From: Bacillota bacterium
GTDB lineage: Bacteria > Bacillota > Clostridia > Lachnospirales > Lachnospiraceae
DNA length: 64,000 nucleotides
Reading direction: 5' to 3'
Assembly (NCBI GenBank): GCA_023436225.1
Contig: JAEZKA010000027.1
Location: 18,677-82,676, forward strand
In this document: positions 46,524 through 55,360 of the stretch, one piece after another
How the letters are laid out: each line of letters begins with the position of its first letter
How positions within the stretch are numbered: position 1 is the stretch's first letter
Made by a program: the position numbers and the translations under genes
The notes under the pieces: model-generated
What the model was told of the DNA's origin: nothing
What the model saw: only the letters and a program-made list of their open reading frames with translations
The model's database searches: none

Positions 46524-48755
46524 CTATTTATAATAGTAGCCATCTTCTCTAACATATCCGCCTTTTATCACATGAATAATATCCAAATTATCATTTAGAT
46601 AAATAGCAGATATCAGACGTGTTCCGATACTCCCTCTTCTACTCTTCACTGATATTTTAAAGAAATCCTTATCAGTAAATCGATAAAGTCCGTCCCCCTC
46701 ATAAAGAGCTTCAAGAATGTCCTTGGTATATTTCATCCTATCGTATTGCAGGACATTTCCCGTAAATATCGGGGTACGGGCAGCACACCACGGGCATCCC
46801 GGGTCACTATCATCCGGGTGAAGCTCGTAGTGTCTGTGACATATCGGACATAGCTTTAAATTCCTTTTCGTAATAACGGTTAAGTATACATAATGACCTT
46901 TATAGCTCATAGTTACATTCTGTGATCCAACATAATATCGATCTAGATTATCAATATACTCTGATTCTAGCAGCTCTGTATGACCATCCAGATAGGTTGC
47001 AAGCAGAGTAACCCCATTTGCTGCAAGAGTAGTTCCTCGATAGATCGTGAAGGTCGGAGTGGTCGGATATTCAATCCTAAAGCTGGCAAGCCACGACTTA
47101 CAATATGGGCACCCCGGATCACTGCCATCATTACTAAGATTATAAGTATGGCCATGGATACAGGTCCTTGTCCTTGGTACCACTGTCACGATTATGGTGC
47201 AGTTTTTAGTATTTCCGAAAGCATCGGTCATACTTAACGTAACGGTTTTATCTGTTATGGGGGTATTTGTACTAAAATCAGTATTCGCTATCGCTACTTT
47301 TGTACTTCCATCCATATAAGTAATTTTGACGGTTGTAATTAATGCTTCTCCGGTAAATACTGCTTGTACCGGATGAGTAGGAACAATACTGGCAATCACC
47401 TTATCGCAGACTTGTGTGTAATTCTCAGCTTGTCCGCAAGTCAGCACCCATCTGTCCGTCCCTGATGAATGATTAAAACTACATACATGCTGACTTCCAC
47501 TAAAGAAAACAGAGGTACTATAGGGAACGTTATAGTATCCTGTGTATGTTCGAAAAGCACTTGGTAAACTCTGCAGTATTCCATACAACTGGGAGATTGT
47601 GATACCAGAGGGAAATGTATGATTAGGGATACGCCCATCATACTCACAAGACGCAAAGTCCCACAAGATAGTTCCATTTGATTGTACTGATAGTTTATAA
47701 CATAAATACATCATAGTAGCATCCCAAGAAAATGTACCTCTTGCACCAATGTAAGCTGGTAGAGTACAAAGGTCAGTTCCCTGTAGTACACTAGACCATA
47801 CAGTATAGTTATTAGTAATTTCACCTGTCCATTGATCGTATGTTATCATACTTTCGTAAGGTTGAGATTTATGATAGGAATAACAACCAGAGGTATAAGT
47901 TTGACGCGCTACAGATTGAGGACTCGTCATTCCCGGATAAACTCTAGTTACCCCGTTCGCTATCACATCAGCGGAGCTATCCCCGTTTTCATCTACAACG
48001 TAGCCACAGGAATAGGTGTATTTATTCACACCATATCTAACATACATCGTGCCCTGGCACTTTGTACACGTATCTGTAGTGTGAAGAAGAGGTGTACCTC
48101 CGATATAATTACCATACCTGTCGTAAACACCAATTGCATAAAAGTAAAAATCCCCGCAGCTGGAACAAATAAAATCAACTCCACCCATGTACAAAAATCT
48201 TGTACATGTATAGTCATGCGCATGACTGTGTGTAAATGTAAGGTTATTTCCTCCCTGGTGTCTATGACCCTCATAGCATGCATCGGTATGTGCATGACCA
48301 GTGGAAGGAGTATTCGTAGATTTTGCAAGGACACTTGCATTGGTCTCGGTATTCATCGTCAGACCACTATTGTCAATCGGATCGGTAACAAACGGGATGT
48401 TCGTACGAACTGGATAGTAATGATATACATTCGATCCGTTGAAGGCCTTGTTCTGCTCCTCCAGTATTTCATCAATGGTTCGAAAACGGTATTCCGGTTC
48501 CATTATTCTTTCTTTATGTTCTAAATTAATATCATAAAGCAGTCCAGTCTTTGATAAAGACTCTTGGAACTCCTCAAACATCTCCCTCGATAAGTAGCCA
48601 CTGCTCCTTGTCTCATCCACGATTTTAGCTGTCTGCTCCGATACTACCGAGCGAATGAGATCGTCCTGTTTAAGTCCTATATAAATCAACGGTACGAGGA
48701 ATAGAATTGCAATTCCAATTAGGATATCTGTTAAATGGTCGATAGCATCTAGCAA
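46524..48755 (-). CDS. Ig-like/zinc-ribbon pilus cluster protein, 743 aa
   Basis: Starts with TTG after GGGGAGG and one membrane segment (ILIGIAILFLVPLIYIGLKQ). A His-rich motif (GHAHTDACYEGHRH) and Cys pairs (CSSCGDFYF, CTKCQGTMYV) follow, then Ig-like (Big_3-type) domains such as AVFTGEALITTVKITYMDGS alternating with CIHGHTYNLSNDGSDPGCPY and CPICHRHYELHPDDSDPGCP. It is a close architectural paralogue of the next gene. Both are likely surface-exposed minor pilins or adhesin-like parts of the Tad apparatus; metal binding is inferred. Confidence 0.7.
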   Translation of the reverse strand: MLDAIDHLTDILIGIAILFLVPLIYIGLKQDDLIRSVVSEQTAKIVDETRSSGYLSREMFEEFQESLSKTGLLYDINLEHKERIMEPEYRFRTIDEILEEQNKAFNGSNVYHYYPVRTNIPFVTDPIDNSGLTMNTETNASVLAKSTNTPSTGHAHTDACYEGHRHQGGNNLTFTHSHAHDYTCTRFLYMGGVDFICSSCGDFYFYAIGVYDRYGNYIGGTPLLHTTDTCTKCQGTMYVRYGVNKYTYSCGYVVDENGDSSADVIANGVTRVYPGMTSPQSVARQTYTSGCYSYHKSQPYESMITYDQWTGEITNNYTVWSSVLQGTDLCTLPAYIGARGTFSWDATMMYLCYKLSVQSNGTILWDFASCEYDGRIPNHTFPSGITISQLYGILQSLPSAFRTYTGYYNVPYSTSVFFSGSQHVCSFNHSSGTDRWVLTCGQAENYTQVCDKVIASIVPTHPVQAVFTGEALITTVKITYMDGSTKVAIANTDFSTNTPITDKTVTLSMTDAFGNTKNCTIIVTVVPRTRTCIHGHTYNLSNDGSDPGCPYCKSWLASFRIEYPTTPTFTIYRGTTLAANGVTLLATYLDGHTELLESEYIDNLDRYYVGSQNVTMSYKGHYVYLTVITKRNLKLCPICHRHYELHPDDSDPGCPWCAARTPIFTGNVLQYDRMKYTKDILEALYEGDGLYRFTDKDFFKISVKSRRGSIGTRLISAIYLNDNLDIIHVIKGGYVREDGYYYK

Positions 48756-51395
48756 TTAAGAAACCTCCCCACCGAACGTATACTGTCTTTTTAAGCTACC
48801 GGCAAACTTATTTAAAAGCTTAGATAAGATGGATACATTTCTTGATTTTATCGTTACCTTTAAGTAATCTCCTTTTTCAAGTGGATATTCTCCATTTGTA
48901 TAGATCGTATCTATGATAAAACCGGTGTAAGTAGTATCAAAGTAGAATAGGGACTCTTTTTTATCCTCTGTTCTAATACAGTAGGGACAGCCTGGATCAC
49001 TGCTATCGATATTAAGATAGTAGGTGTGACCATTAGGGCAGGTCACCTCCGGAAGCTCATCTACTACCTCAATCTCCAGCTGGTCGCTGAAGCCGCTATA
49101 ATGGGCAGTAATTGTCTGGTTTCCTAACTGACCAGGATTATAATCACTCACCGTCCAGCCGGTATAGGTCAATTCCCTATGCTCATCCTTGAATATTTTA
49201 GTGATTTGAAGATTCAACTTGCTCTTATAAGGTACCTTTGTTCCGCCACCACGTAGGGAAGCTTCAATTCCGGTTAAGGTTACATAGCAGGAAGGACACC
49301 CTTTTGGACTGTCATTGAACAGATATTTTAATCCGCAATATAGACATTCTATCTGTCCATCCTCTATTACTGTAACTCTGATGATATCCATGACATTTTG
49401 ATATAGTATCATAACCTCGTAGATACCTGCTGTATCTGCCATTAGATTTGAGGCCCAGTCATTAACGACCTCGGTATGACCGTCTTTAAAGGTCGCTTTG
49501 ACTGTAATCGGCATTGCTTGGTGCTTATTGATGGTCAGCACCTTAGGAGTTGCATCTATACTGACCACCGTCTTCTTACATGACGGACACCCGGGATCTG
49601 TACCATCATCATTCAGCTCATATTCCAAGGAACATATGCTGCAGGTCTTTAATTGATTTCTTACCTCCACTCGGATATTAGCGGTAAAGCTCTGATATGA
49701 AATTGTAACATCCCAAATCCCAACCTGAGACGGATCATAATTGCTTGTCCAACCAGTTACAATGCTTCTGCTACCATTCCGATAAGTAGCCTCAGCGGTT
49801 ATATTCAATGGCTTACCCTTGTTTAAAACGATATTATCCGGGCTGGCTGATATACTAACAATGGTACTCTTGCAGTATGGGCAGCCGGGATCCTTATCAT
49901 TATTATCCAGATAATATCCTGTAGAGCATATCGGACAAACTCTGGTGAGATTCTTTACAATGACATTAGCAGTAGCTGTTTTTGTGATGCCCGATTCCGA
50001 ATATGTAATCGTAATTGTCTGTGTTCCCAGAGTACTGCTGTTATAATTACTGATACTATAACCGGTCACTTGTTTGGAGGTTCCATTATCATAATTCGCC
50101 GTGACAGTTAAGCTGGGTGACTGATACCGAAATATTTCCTGACTGGCAGGAGAAACCGTAAGACTGCTAAGCTTAAATGGGTCCTTAACCGTCACATAAA
50201 CCGTACAAGTCTTTGTCCCGGTTGTCCTCACATTATCTACAAGCCCATTATAGGTCAGTGTAACGGTCTGTGCGCCAATCTGATACGGGTTAAAATTACT
50301 GGAACAGTTGATTATCGCTGTATGGCTATCCAGATAGGTTGCATTTGCTGTTGTGATGATATTTGCTCCCTTATCAACAATCTGAGTCGGATTTGTTGGT
50401 GTGATCGATGTTACTACTTTGTCACACAATATGGTTCCTTCTGTTTGATTACACGTCAGCACTACATCTCCGACATTACGCCATACATGAAGCGCACTAC
50501 CTGTTGTAAAATTAGAAGCACAGTTGATACACAGTATATTTGGAACAAAGTTACCATCACAAAGTAATCTCATTTTCTTAGTAATACTATCATTGCTTTC
50601 CCCTGCAAGAATGCCATTATAAATAGAATTGAATTGAGCCGCCTTGATACCTGGAGAATACACGTTATACGAATGGTACCATTTATAGCCGCTATTATTC
50701 ATTGTGTGAAACTGAGCTTGAAATCCTGCGCTATTTGGACCAACAGTATGGTATACATATCCTATAGGGCTATTACATTTAGGACAATTAATATATATTA
50801 TATATAAGCGTGTCCATCCATCTTCCTGCATAGTGGTATAGGTCGAATATTTATATTGAGCAGTATTATTTTCCATATGCTCGTGTGCCCCGGGGCCACC
50901 TATAACTGCATAACAACTGTCTATTGTATTCGTATCCGTAATGTGTCTATGCCCAGCGAAGCAAGCTTCTGTATGGGTATGAACCGCAAAGGACCTTATT
51001 TTATCCTCATGATTGTGTCCTTCGTGTTGATCTTCATTGCTATCATCCCCAACCAAATCTTTATGAATATAAGAAGTAATAGCAGCCTTTAAGTCAGGCA
51101 TATCATCTCCCAGCTTAACTTCTTTAATTTCTACACCGGATACAGGATGGGATACTTCGATCTCTATATCATACAACTCTCCGGTACAATCCAGCTCACG
51201 GATCATATCCTCATAGTTCTCCTTGGTAATCGTACCCTGTTGCCTCGCTGCATCGGTAAATTCCGTCACGTTGATATTGACCAGATCATCTACCGTCTTA
51301 TTTACTGCTTTCGCTATGTATGGTAATGGGTATAGAAAAACGAGTACAACCACCAAAACTATTGCGATTGTCTTCCCGAACGGACTTAGATCCAT
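48756..51395 (-). CDS. Ig-like/zinc-ribbon pilus cluster protein, 879 aa
   Basis: One N-terminal membrane segment (IAIVLVVVLVFLYPLPYIAK), then a His-rich stretch (EGHNHEDKIRSFAVHTHTEA, GHRH) and CPKCNSPIGY. After that come about six Ig-like domains of Big_3 type, five of them separated by a CxxC..CxxC ribbon: CPICSTGYYLDNNDKDPGCP, CSICSLEYELNDDGTDPGCP, CLYCGLKYLFNDSPKGCPSC and CPNGHTYYLN. I know no characterised protein of this layout. The stop abuts the TTG of the paralogue, so the two are coupled. Confidence 0.7.
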   Translation of the reverse strand: MDLSPFGKTIAIVLVVVLVFLYPLPYIAKAVNKTVDDLVNINVTEFTDAARQQGTITKENYEDMIRELDCTGELYDIEIEVSHPVSGVEIKEVKLGDDMPDLKAAITSYIHKDLVGDDSNEDQHEGHNHEDKIRSFAVHTHTEACFAGHRHITDTNTIDSCYAVIGGPGAHEHMENNTAQYKYSTYTTMQEDGWTRLYIIYINCPKCNSPIGYVYHTVGPNSAGFQAQFHTMNNSGYKWYHSYNVYSPGIKAAQFNSIYNGILAGESNDSITKKMRLLCDGNFVPNILCINCASNFTTGSALHVWRNVGDVVLTCNQTEGTILCDKVVTSITPTNPTQIVDKGANIITTANATYLDSHTAIINCSSNFNPYQIGAQTVTLTYNGLVDNVRTTGTKTCTVYVTVKDPFKLSSLTVSPASQEIFRYQSPSLTVTANYDNGTSKQVTGYSISNYNSSTLGTQTITITYSESGITKTATANVIVKNLTRVCPICSTGYYLDNNDKDPGCPYCKSTIVSISASPDNIVLNKGKPLNITAEATYRNGSRSIVTGWTSNYDPSQVGIWDVTISYQSFTANIRVEVRNQLKTCSICSLEYELNDDGTDPGCPSCKKTVVSIDATPKVLTINKHQAMPITVKATFKDGHTEVVNDWASNLMADTAGIYEVMILYQNVMDIIRVTVIEDGQIECLYCGLKYLFNDSPKGCPSCYVTLTGIEASLRGGGTKVPYKSKLNLQITKIFKDEHRELTYTGWTVSDYNPGQLGNQTITAHYSGFSDQLEIEVVDELPEVTCPNGHTYYLNIDSSDPGCPYCIRTEDKKESLFYFDTTYTGFIIDTIYTNGEYPLEKGDYLKVTIKSRNVSILSKLLNKFAGSLKRQYTFGGEVS

Positions 51396-51441
51396 TCCTT
51401 CCTCCCCCTCTACAATAGGATTATATCTATAACAACACTAC

Positions 51442-51816
51442 TCAATCTTTACTGGTATATAGGATCAAAATGATATTACCGCTCTCATCATATTGATATT
51501 CCTTGCGATAATCATCCTCTTCAAGGCCATATTCAGTAATTTTATCGACACTGTGATCATTCCCTTTAAACAGCTCTCCATCAATAACAATATCATATTC
51601 TAAATCATTTAATAATGTGGCAACAAGCTCAGGATAAGTTACCTTCTCATTATCGTTTGAATAGTATTGTTGGTATAATTCCTCGTCTTTCATTTGATTT
51701 TGGACTACATCGAACATATTTGAAACAATGCGAATCTCAAACAAGATTAAATATATTCCGAGGCAAAGTACTAACGTTGATGCTGCCCCTATTAATATCT
51801 TCTGACCTGCTTCCAT
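51442..51816 (-). CDS. Pilin-like protein, 124 aa
   Basis: N-terminal hydrophobic helix after a short leader (MEAGQKILIGAASTLVLCLG), then an acidic outside domain with DLEYDIVIDGELFKGND. The layout resembles the three pilin-like proteins upstream in the operon but the sequence is more divergent. Probably a minor pilin of the Tad-like system. ATATGGAAGCAGG with AGGAGGATGAT upstream supports the start. Confidence 0.6.
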   Translation of the reverse strand: MEAGQKILIGAASTLVLCLGIYLILFEIRIVSNMFDVVQNQMKDEELYQQYYSNDNEKVTYPELVATLLNDLEYDIVIDGELFKGNDHSVDKITEYGLEEDDYRKEYQYDESGNIILILYTSKD

Positions 51817-51896
51817 ATCATCCTCCTAATACTGGAGCTATTGAAAACAGAATACCAAAGTTGAAAGATTCGTTATACAACAGCCCCATCCGTAAG

Positions 51897-52328
51897 TCAT
51901 TGCTGAATAAAATTAATCCCTTCGATCACATCATTGGTATTTTTTATAATATCACCACGAAAAGCGGTAGTTGGCTTAATATATCGCAGCTTTGTAAAAT
52001 CTCTCATCTCATCGATTACCGAACCATTCGTATAGGTATTAACCGAGGATGCGGTTTCAACACGCACATAGATAGGAGCGATTTCAGTTGCAGTGTAGTC
52101 ACCCAAGTTTTCTTTGATGCAGTTAACAACATCACTGCCATATACCTCTACATCGTCGTATTTTAATATCCCTCTATTCTTAATATCCTCATTTAATTCA
52201 CTCATCTGGGTTGTCGCTGCAAACCCAACTTGTCTCCCCTCTTTTGCTGTCATGAAAAGGAGAACAGCAAACAAAGCTGTAATTAATGCTCCCACTCCAA
52301 ACAATAAAATCTTTAAACTTGTATTCAT
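51897..52328 (-). CDS. Pilin-like protein, 143 aa
   Basis: Starts MNTSLKILLFGVGALITALF, matching its two neighbours in the first 15 residues (M-T-x-K-I-x-LF-x-GA), so the ATG at 52328 is preferred over the GTG four codons earlier. The hydrophobic helix is followed by DVEVYGSDVVNCIKENLGDY, the same 'G-S-x-V' block as its paralogues (VIGSELVTLIEK, VLGSTISELIET). Minor or major pilin of the Tad-like pilus. Confidence 0.7.
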   Translation of the reverse strand: MNTSLKILLFGVGALITALFAVLLFMTAKEGRQVGFAATTQMSELNEDIKNRGILKYDDVEVYGSDVVNCIKENLGDYTATEIAPIYVRVETASSVNTYTNGSVIDEMRDFTKLRYIKPTTAFRGDIIKNTNDVIEGINFIQQ

Positions 52329-52355
52329 GCTATCCGTCACATCTCCTTCTCTATA

Positions 52356-52817
52356 TTATTTCTCCTGTTCAAACCAAAGGCAGATAATATTATCATTGAG
52401 ATTTGTTTTAACCTCACATATATAAAGTGAATTTCGATTGATATATGAGTAGCTTGATTTACTTTCCGTTATTGTAGTGGTAGTATCTGTTGTTACACTG
52501 ATTGTTTTATTAACTTCATCATATGTATAATTATAATCTGTTCTGGAGCCATCCAGAGTACATACAACAATGGAAAGAACATCCCGGTCTTCAACCGTCT
52601 TCTCAATCAGTGTTACCAGCTCACTCCCTATGACAGAATTACCATCATACTTCGCCTTAAGTAAACTGACCCTATCTTCCGCTGCCTCTTTCACTTGAGA
52701 AGTACCCATTTCGGCTATGGCCTTCCCGGTTGCCCCTGTACTAATACCTAATGCAATAAAAAGAACAATAATAACTGCTCCGACTGCAAACAAAAATATC
52801 TTCAGTCCTGTATTCAT
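52356..52817 (-). CDS. Pilin-like protein, 153 aa
   Basis: Starts MNTGLKIFLFAVGAVIIVLF, then KAIAEMGTSQVKEAAEDRVS and NSVIGSELVTLIEKTVEDRD. The N-terminal helix and the conserved GxSxV block make it a paralogue of the genes on both sides. No classical TadE or prepilin peptidase motif can be pinned down, so processing is uncertain. Confidence 0.7.
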   Translation of the reverse strand: MNTGLKIFLFAVGAVIIVLFIALGISTGATGKAIAEMGTSQVKEAAEDRVSLLKAKYDGNSVIGSELVTLIEKTVEDRDVLSIVVCTLDGSRTDYNYTYDEVNKTISVTTDTTTTITESKSSYSYINRNSLYICEVKTNLNDNIICLWFEQEK

Positions 52818-52840
52818 AATTTTCCTTTCGTTGTTTGAGA

Positions 52841-53308
52841 TTAATTATGCTGTATAAATTCAATCCCGATGATATTATTATTAGAATTCTTATAAACCTT
52901 ACCATGAAACTGTGCATCAGGATTGATAAAATTGGTTTCAGTGATTTTTGTAGGTGATGGGGTCGGTGTAGGTATTGGTGTTAATGAGTATGGTTCAGTA
53001 GTATTCATAGAATAGTTATAATAATTACCTGAAGTTTTGTTTGCATTTGTTTTTACCCATATTGATAATTCTTCCTTATCTTCTATTACTGTTTCGATGA
53101 GTTCCGATATTGTGCTGCCTAAGACATCTGTGCCATCATATACACTGCGATCAATCTCCGAAAACTCATTTGATACTTCCTTTGCTTGCGCCGTTCCTGA
53201 GTTTGCAATTTTCTGTCCCTCTGTTGCTGTTGTAATACCAATTACAACGAAAAAAGCTAATACAAGAGCTCCGACTGCGAATAATAATATTTTCTGTGCT
53301 GTAGACAT
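52841..53308 (-). CDS. Pilin-like protein, 155 aa
   Basis: Starts MSTAQKILLFAVGALVLAFF and keeps the TAQAKEVSNEF and VLGSTISELIETVIEDKEEL blocks of its paralogues. A Pro/Thr linker (TPIPTPTPSPTKIT) near residue 112 is like the one in the 1276-aa exoprotein. First of the pilin-like genes after the TadB/TadC gene; possibly the major pilin. Confidence 0.7.
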   Translation of the reverse strand: MSTAQKILLFAVGALVLAFFVVIGITTATEGQKIANSGTAQAKEVSNEFSEIDRSVYDGTDVLGSTISELIETVIEDKEELSIWVKTNANKTSGNYYNYSMNTTEPYSLTPIPTPTPSPTKITETNFINPDAQFHGKVYKNSNNNIIGIEFIQHN

Positions 53309-53335
53309 AATATTTTCCTCTCTTTATAATATTTT

Positions 53336-55360
53336 TTAATACATACCGTTTTCTTTTAGTAACGCTAATACATCTTGGAGCGCCTTCAGTGACATAACCA
53401 CCACTGGTAAAACTAAATAGATCATTACAAGAATTCCTGGCAGGAAAGCCAATGGTTTAATGCTGTCTGCTTTCCGTTGAATTGAGAATTCGTTCTCTTG
53501 CTTACGTCTTTCGAAATAATTCTCTCGATCAGCTGCTATTTCATGAAATGCCTTGCATATCGGTATATCATCGCAACGAATTAAATTGGATACCAAATGT
53601 CTGAACGAATCATTGGTCTCTCGCTCTCTCATTCTTTCTAATGCCTCAATATCACCGCTATTAAATTCATTCAGGCATTCACGAATTGTGCTCTTAAAAA
53701 CCACTGCGAATACTTCCATTTGTTCCAGAATGTCAGCTACACTAATGTAATCTGAATACATCATCATATAAATAATTGAATTAAACTGTACTACTTCATC
53801 CTCCATCACTCCAAGCATCAGCTTCTTTCTGTATAATATGAGTAAGTATGGAGTAAAAAAAGCTATTGCTGAGATTGCAAAGCATATTAGTAGCTCGTAG
53901 TACTTGAAGTATTCCTTACTGTACTTTTTGTTTCTTTTGATCACTTCATCGACTATTCGATCAGTAATAAGTTCATTTCTAAAGCTATTTCCTTGGGATA
54001 TCTCAGATTTTATTTTATCCTTTGAAACCTCTTCTCCCTTATATTTATCAGTATAATAAAGAATGGTCTCTTTAACCGTTGAGAGCTGCTCCTCTGTAGC
54101 TGCTGAGGACAGTGCTCCAATATCGTCTACATTCTTAAGTAAAAGATCTTTCGTATTGCTGTGCATAGCAATTACAAAAGCGATACCGAAGAGAAAAGTG
54201 AACAATGATATCAATAAGCATTTTAAAAGTAGCTGATTCGGAGTAATGTTCTCCCCAAGCCTTTTTAATGTATCCTTTAGGTGAAGCATTCGGCTGTAAT
54301 TCTTCTCATTAAAATTATTAAGGGCCACCTTCACCAGCTTATTCTTTTCAATCATCTCGAGATACCAATAATTTCTAGCTATAGGTCTCTTAACTTCCTT
54401 TGCACTATTAGTAAGCATATAGACAATGATGGAACATAGATAGATCAAGCCGATATAAAGAATTCCAAGTACTCCTTTATAGAAAGTAACAAGTTCCGGT
54501 GATATATAAAGTCCAAACTCCTGTATCGCCGATATCGGAATACATACAGCTACCGATGCAAATATACTACCCGAGAAGACAAATTGCAGCTTCTTCATTT
54601 TTAGATAATCCAGATTAATTTCCTTTTTCAGATTAATCAGGTTAGCAGCCAGCATATTATTTTCTTTCTCACTGCCATTACTTCTCTCAACAATATTAAT
54701 ACAGAGTGATAGGAGCATCTTCATGAACTTATCATGGGATGTTGCATTATAGCGTTCCACTTCCTCCCTCATATTGTTGGATATCGTGATATCATACAAT
54801 GCCTGGGCATGGACTCTCATTTCCTTACTCATGGGTGAATCCATTGATCTGAGAATCGCATCGTCAATATAAAAGTTGCTAAAGAAATTGCGACCTACAT
54901 TCGAAATAAACCGTTCCTGCTCCATTCTCAGTCGTATTTCTGCACCATTTACATAATAATTAATGATTTCATTGTTTATCACAAAGGTCATGTAAGCTGC
55001 TAAGATAAAGTGTTCTGTACTTGGTTTTAATATGTATATAAATGTTAGTACAGCCAATGATAATCCAAAGGCAGTTCCGGTAATCGACATGGTTTTCTTT
55101 GCTATATCACCGGGTTTCCCTGGGCAAAGCATCTCATATCTTCTGCTTATCTTTGTTATATACCCTCTGGTCAAGGGGAATCTCAACATGGATCGGTATA
55201 CTATTTCAGTATAGTTTTTACTCAGCCAGCTCTTATTTAACGCATCACTATGATTACTATTTAATCTTTTCTTCCGATCCCTACGATAAATATATAAGCC
55301 GAATAAAGATACGATTGAAATATAAACAAGTCCCAAGATTAAATACAGCTCAACTGACAT
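53336..55360 (-). CDS. Fused TadB-TadC pilus platform protein
   Basis: A 674-aa membrane protein with two halves. The first (residues about 1-330) has membrane segments near 6-24, 90-135 and 265-320; the second starts after LRLGEN-like 'LKRLGENITPNQL' and has the typical type II secretion F (GspF/TadC) domain with IIYMMMYSDYISVADILEQM and a C-terminal FLPGILVMIYLVLPVVVMSL. In most Tad systems these are two genes, so this looks like a fusion. It forms the inner-membrane platform. Its start overlaps the TadA gene by 11 bases. Confidence 0.75.
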   Translation of the reverse strand: MSVELYLILGLVYISIVSLFGLYIYRRDRKKRLNSNHSDALNKSWLSKNYTEIVYRSMLRFPLTRGYITKISRRYEMLCPGKPGDIAKKTMSITGTAFGLSLAVLTFIYILKPSTEHFILAAYMTFVINNEIINYYVNGAEIRLRMEQERFISNVGRNFFSNFYIDDAILRSMDSPMSKEMRVHAQALYDITISNNMREEVERYNATSHDKFMKMLLSLCINIVERSNGSEKENNMLAANLINLKKEINLDYLKMKKLQFVFSGSIFASVAVCIPISAIQEFGLYISPELVTFYKGVLGILYIGLIYLCSIIVYMLTNSAKEVKRPIARNYWYLEMIEKNKLVKVALNNFNEKNYSRMLHLKDTLKRLGENITPNQLLLKCLLISLFTFLFGIAFVIAMHSNTKDLLLKNVDDIGALSSAATEEQLSTVKETILYYTDKYKGEEVSKDKIKSEISQGNSFRNELITDRIVDEVIKRNKKYSKEYFKYYELLICFAISAIAFFTPYLLILYRKKLMLGVMEDEVVQFNSIIYMMMYSDYISVADILEQMEVFAVVFKSTIRECLNEFNSGDIEALERMRERETNDSFRHLVSNLIRCDDIPICKAFHEIAADRENYFERRKQENEFSIQRKADSIKPLAFLPGILVMIYLVLPVVVMSLKALQDVLALLKENGMY

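Noticed and set aside
47832..48524. 230-codon open frame opposite the 743-aa pilus protein
   Set aside because: Lies wholly antisense to a gene with clear domains; composition and lack of a ribosome site mark it as a shadow.
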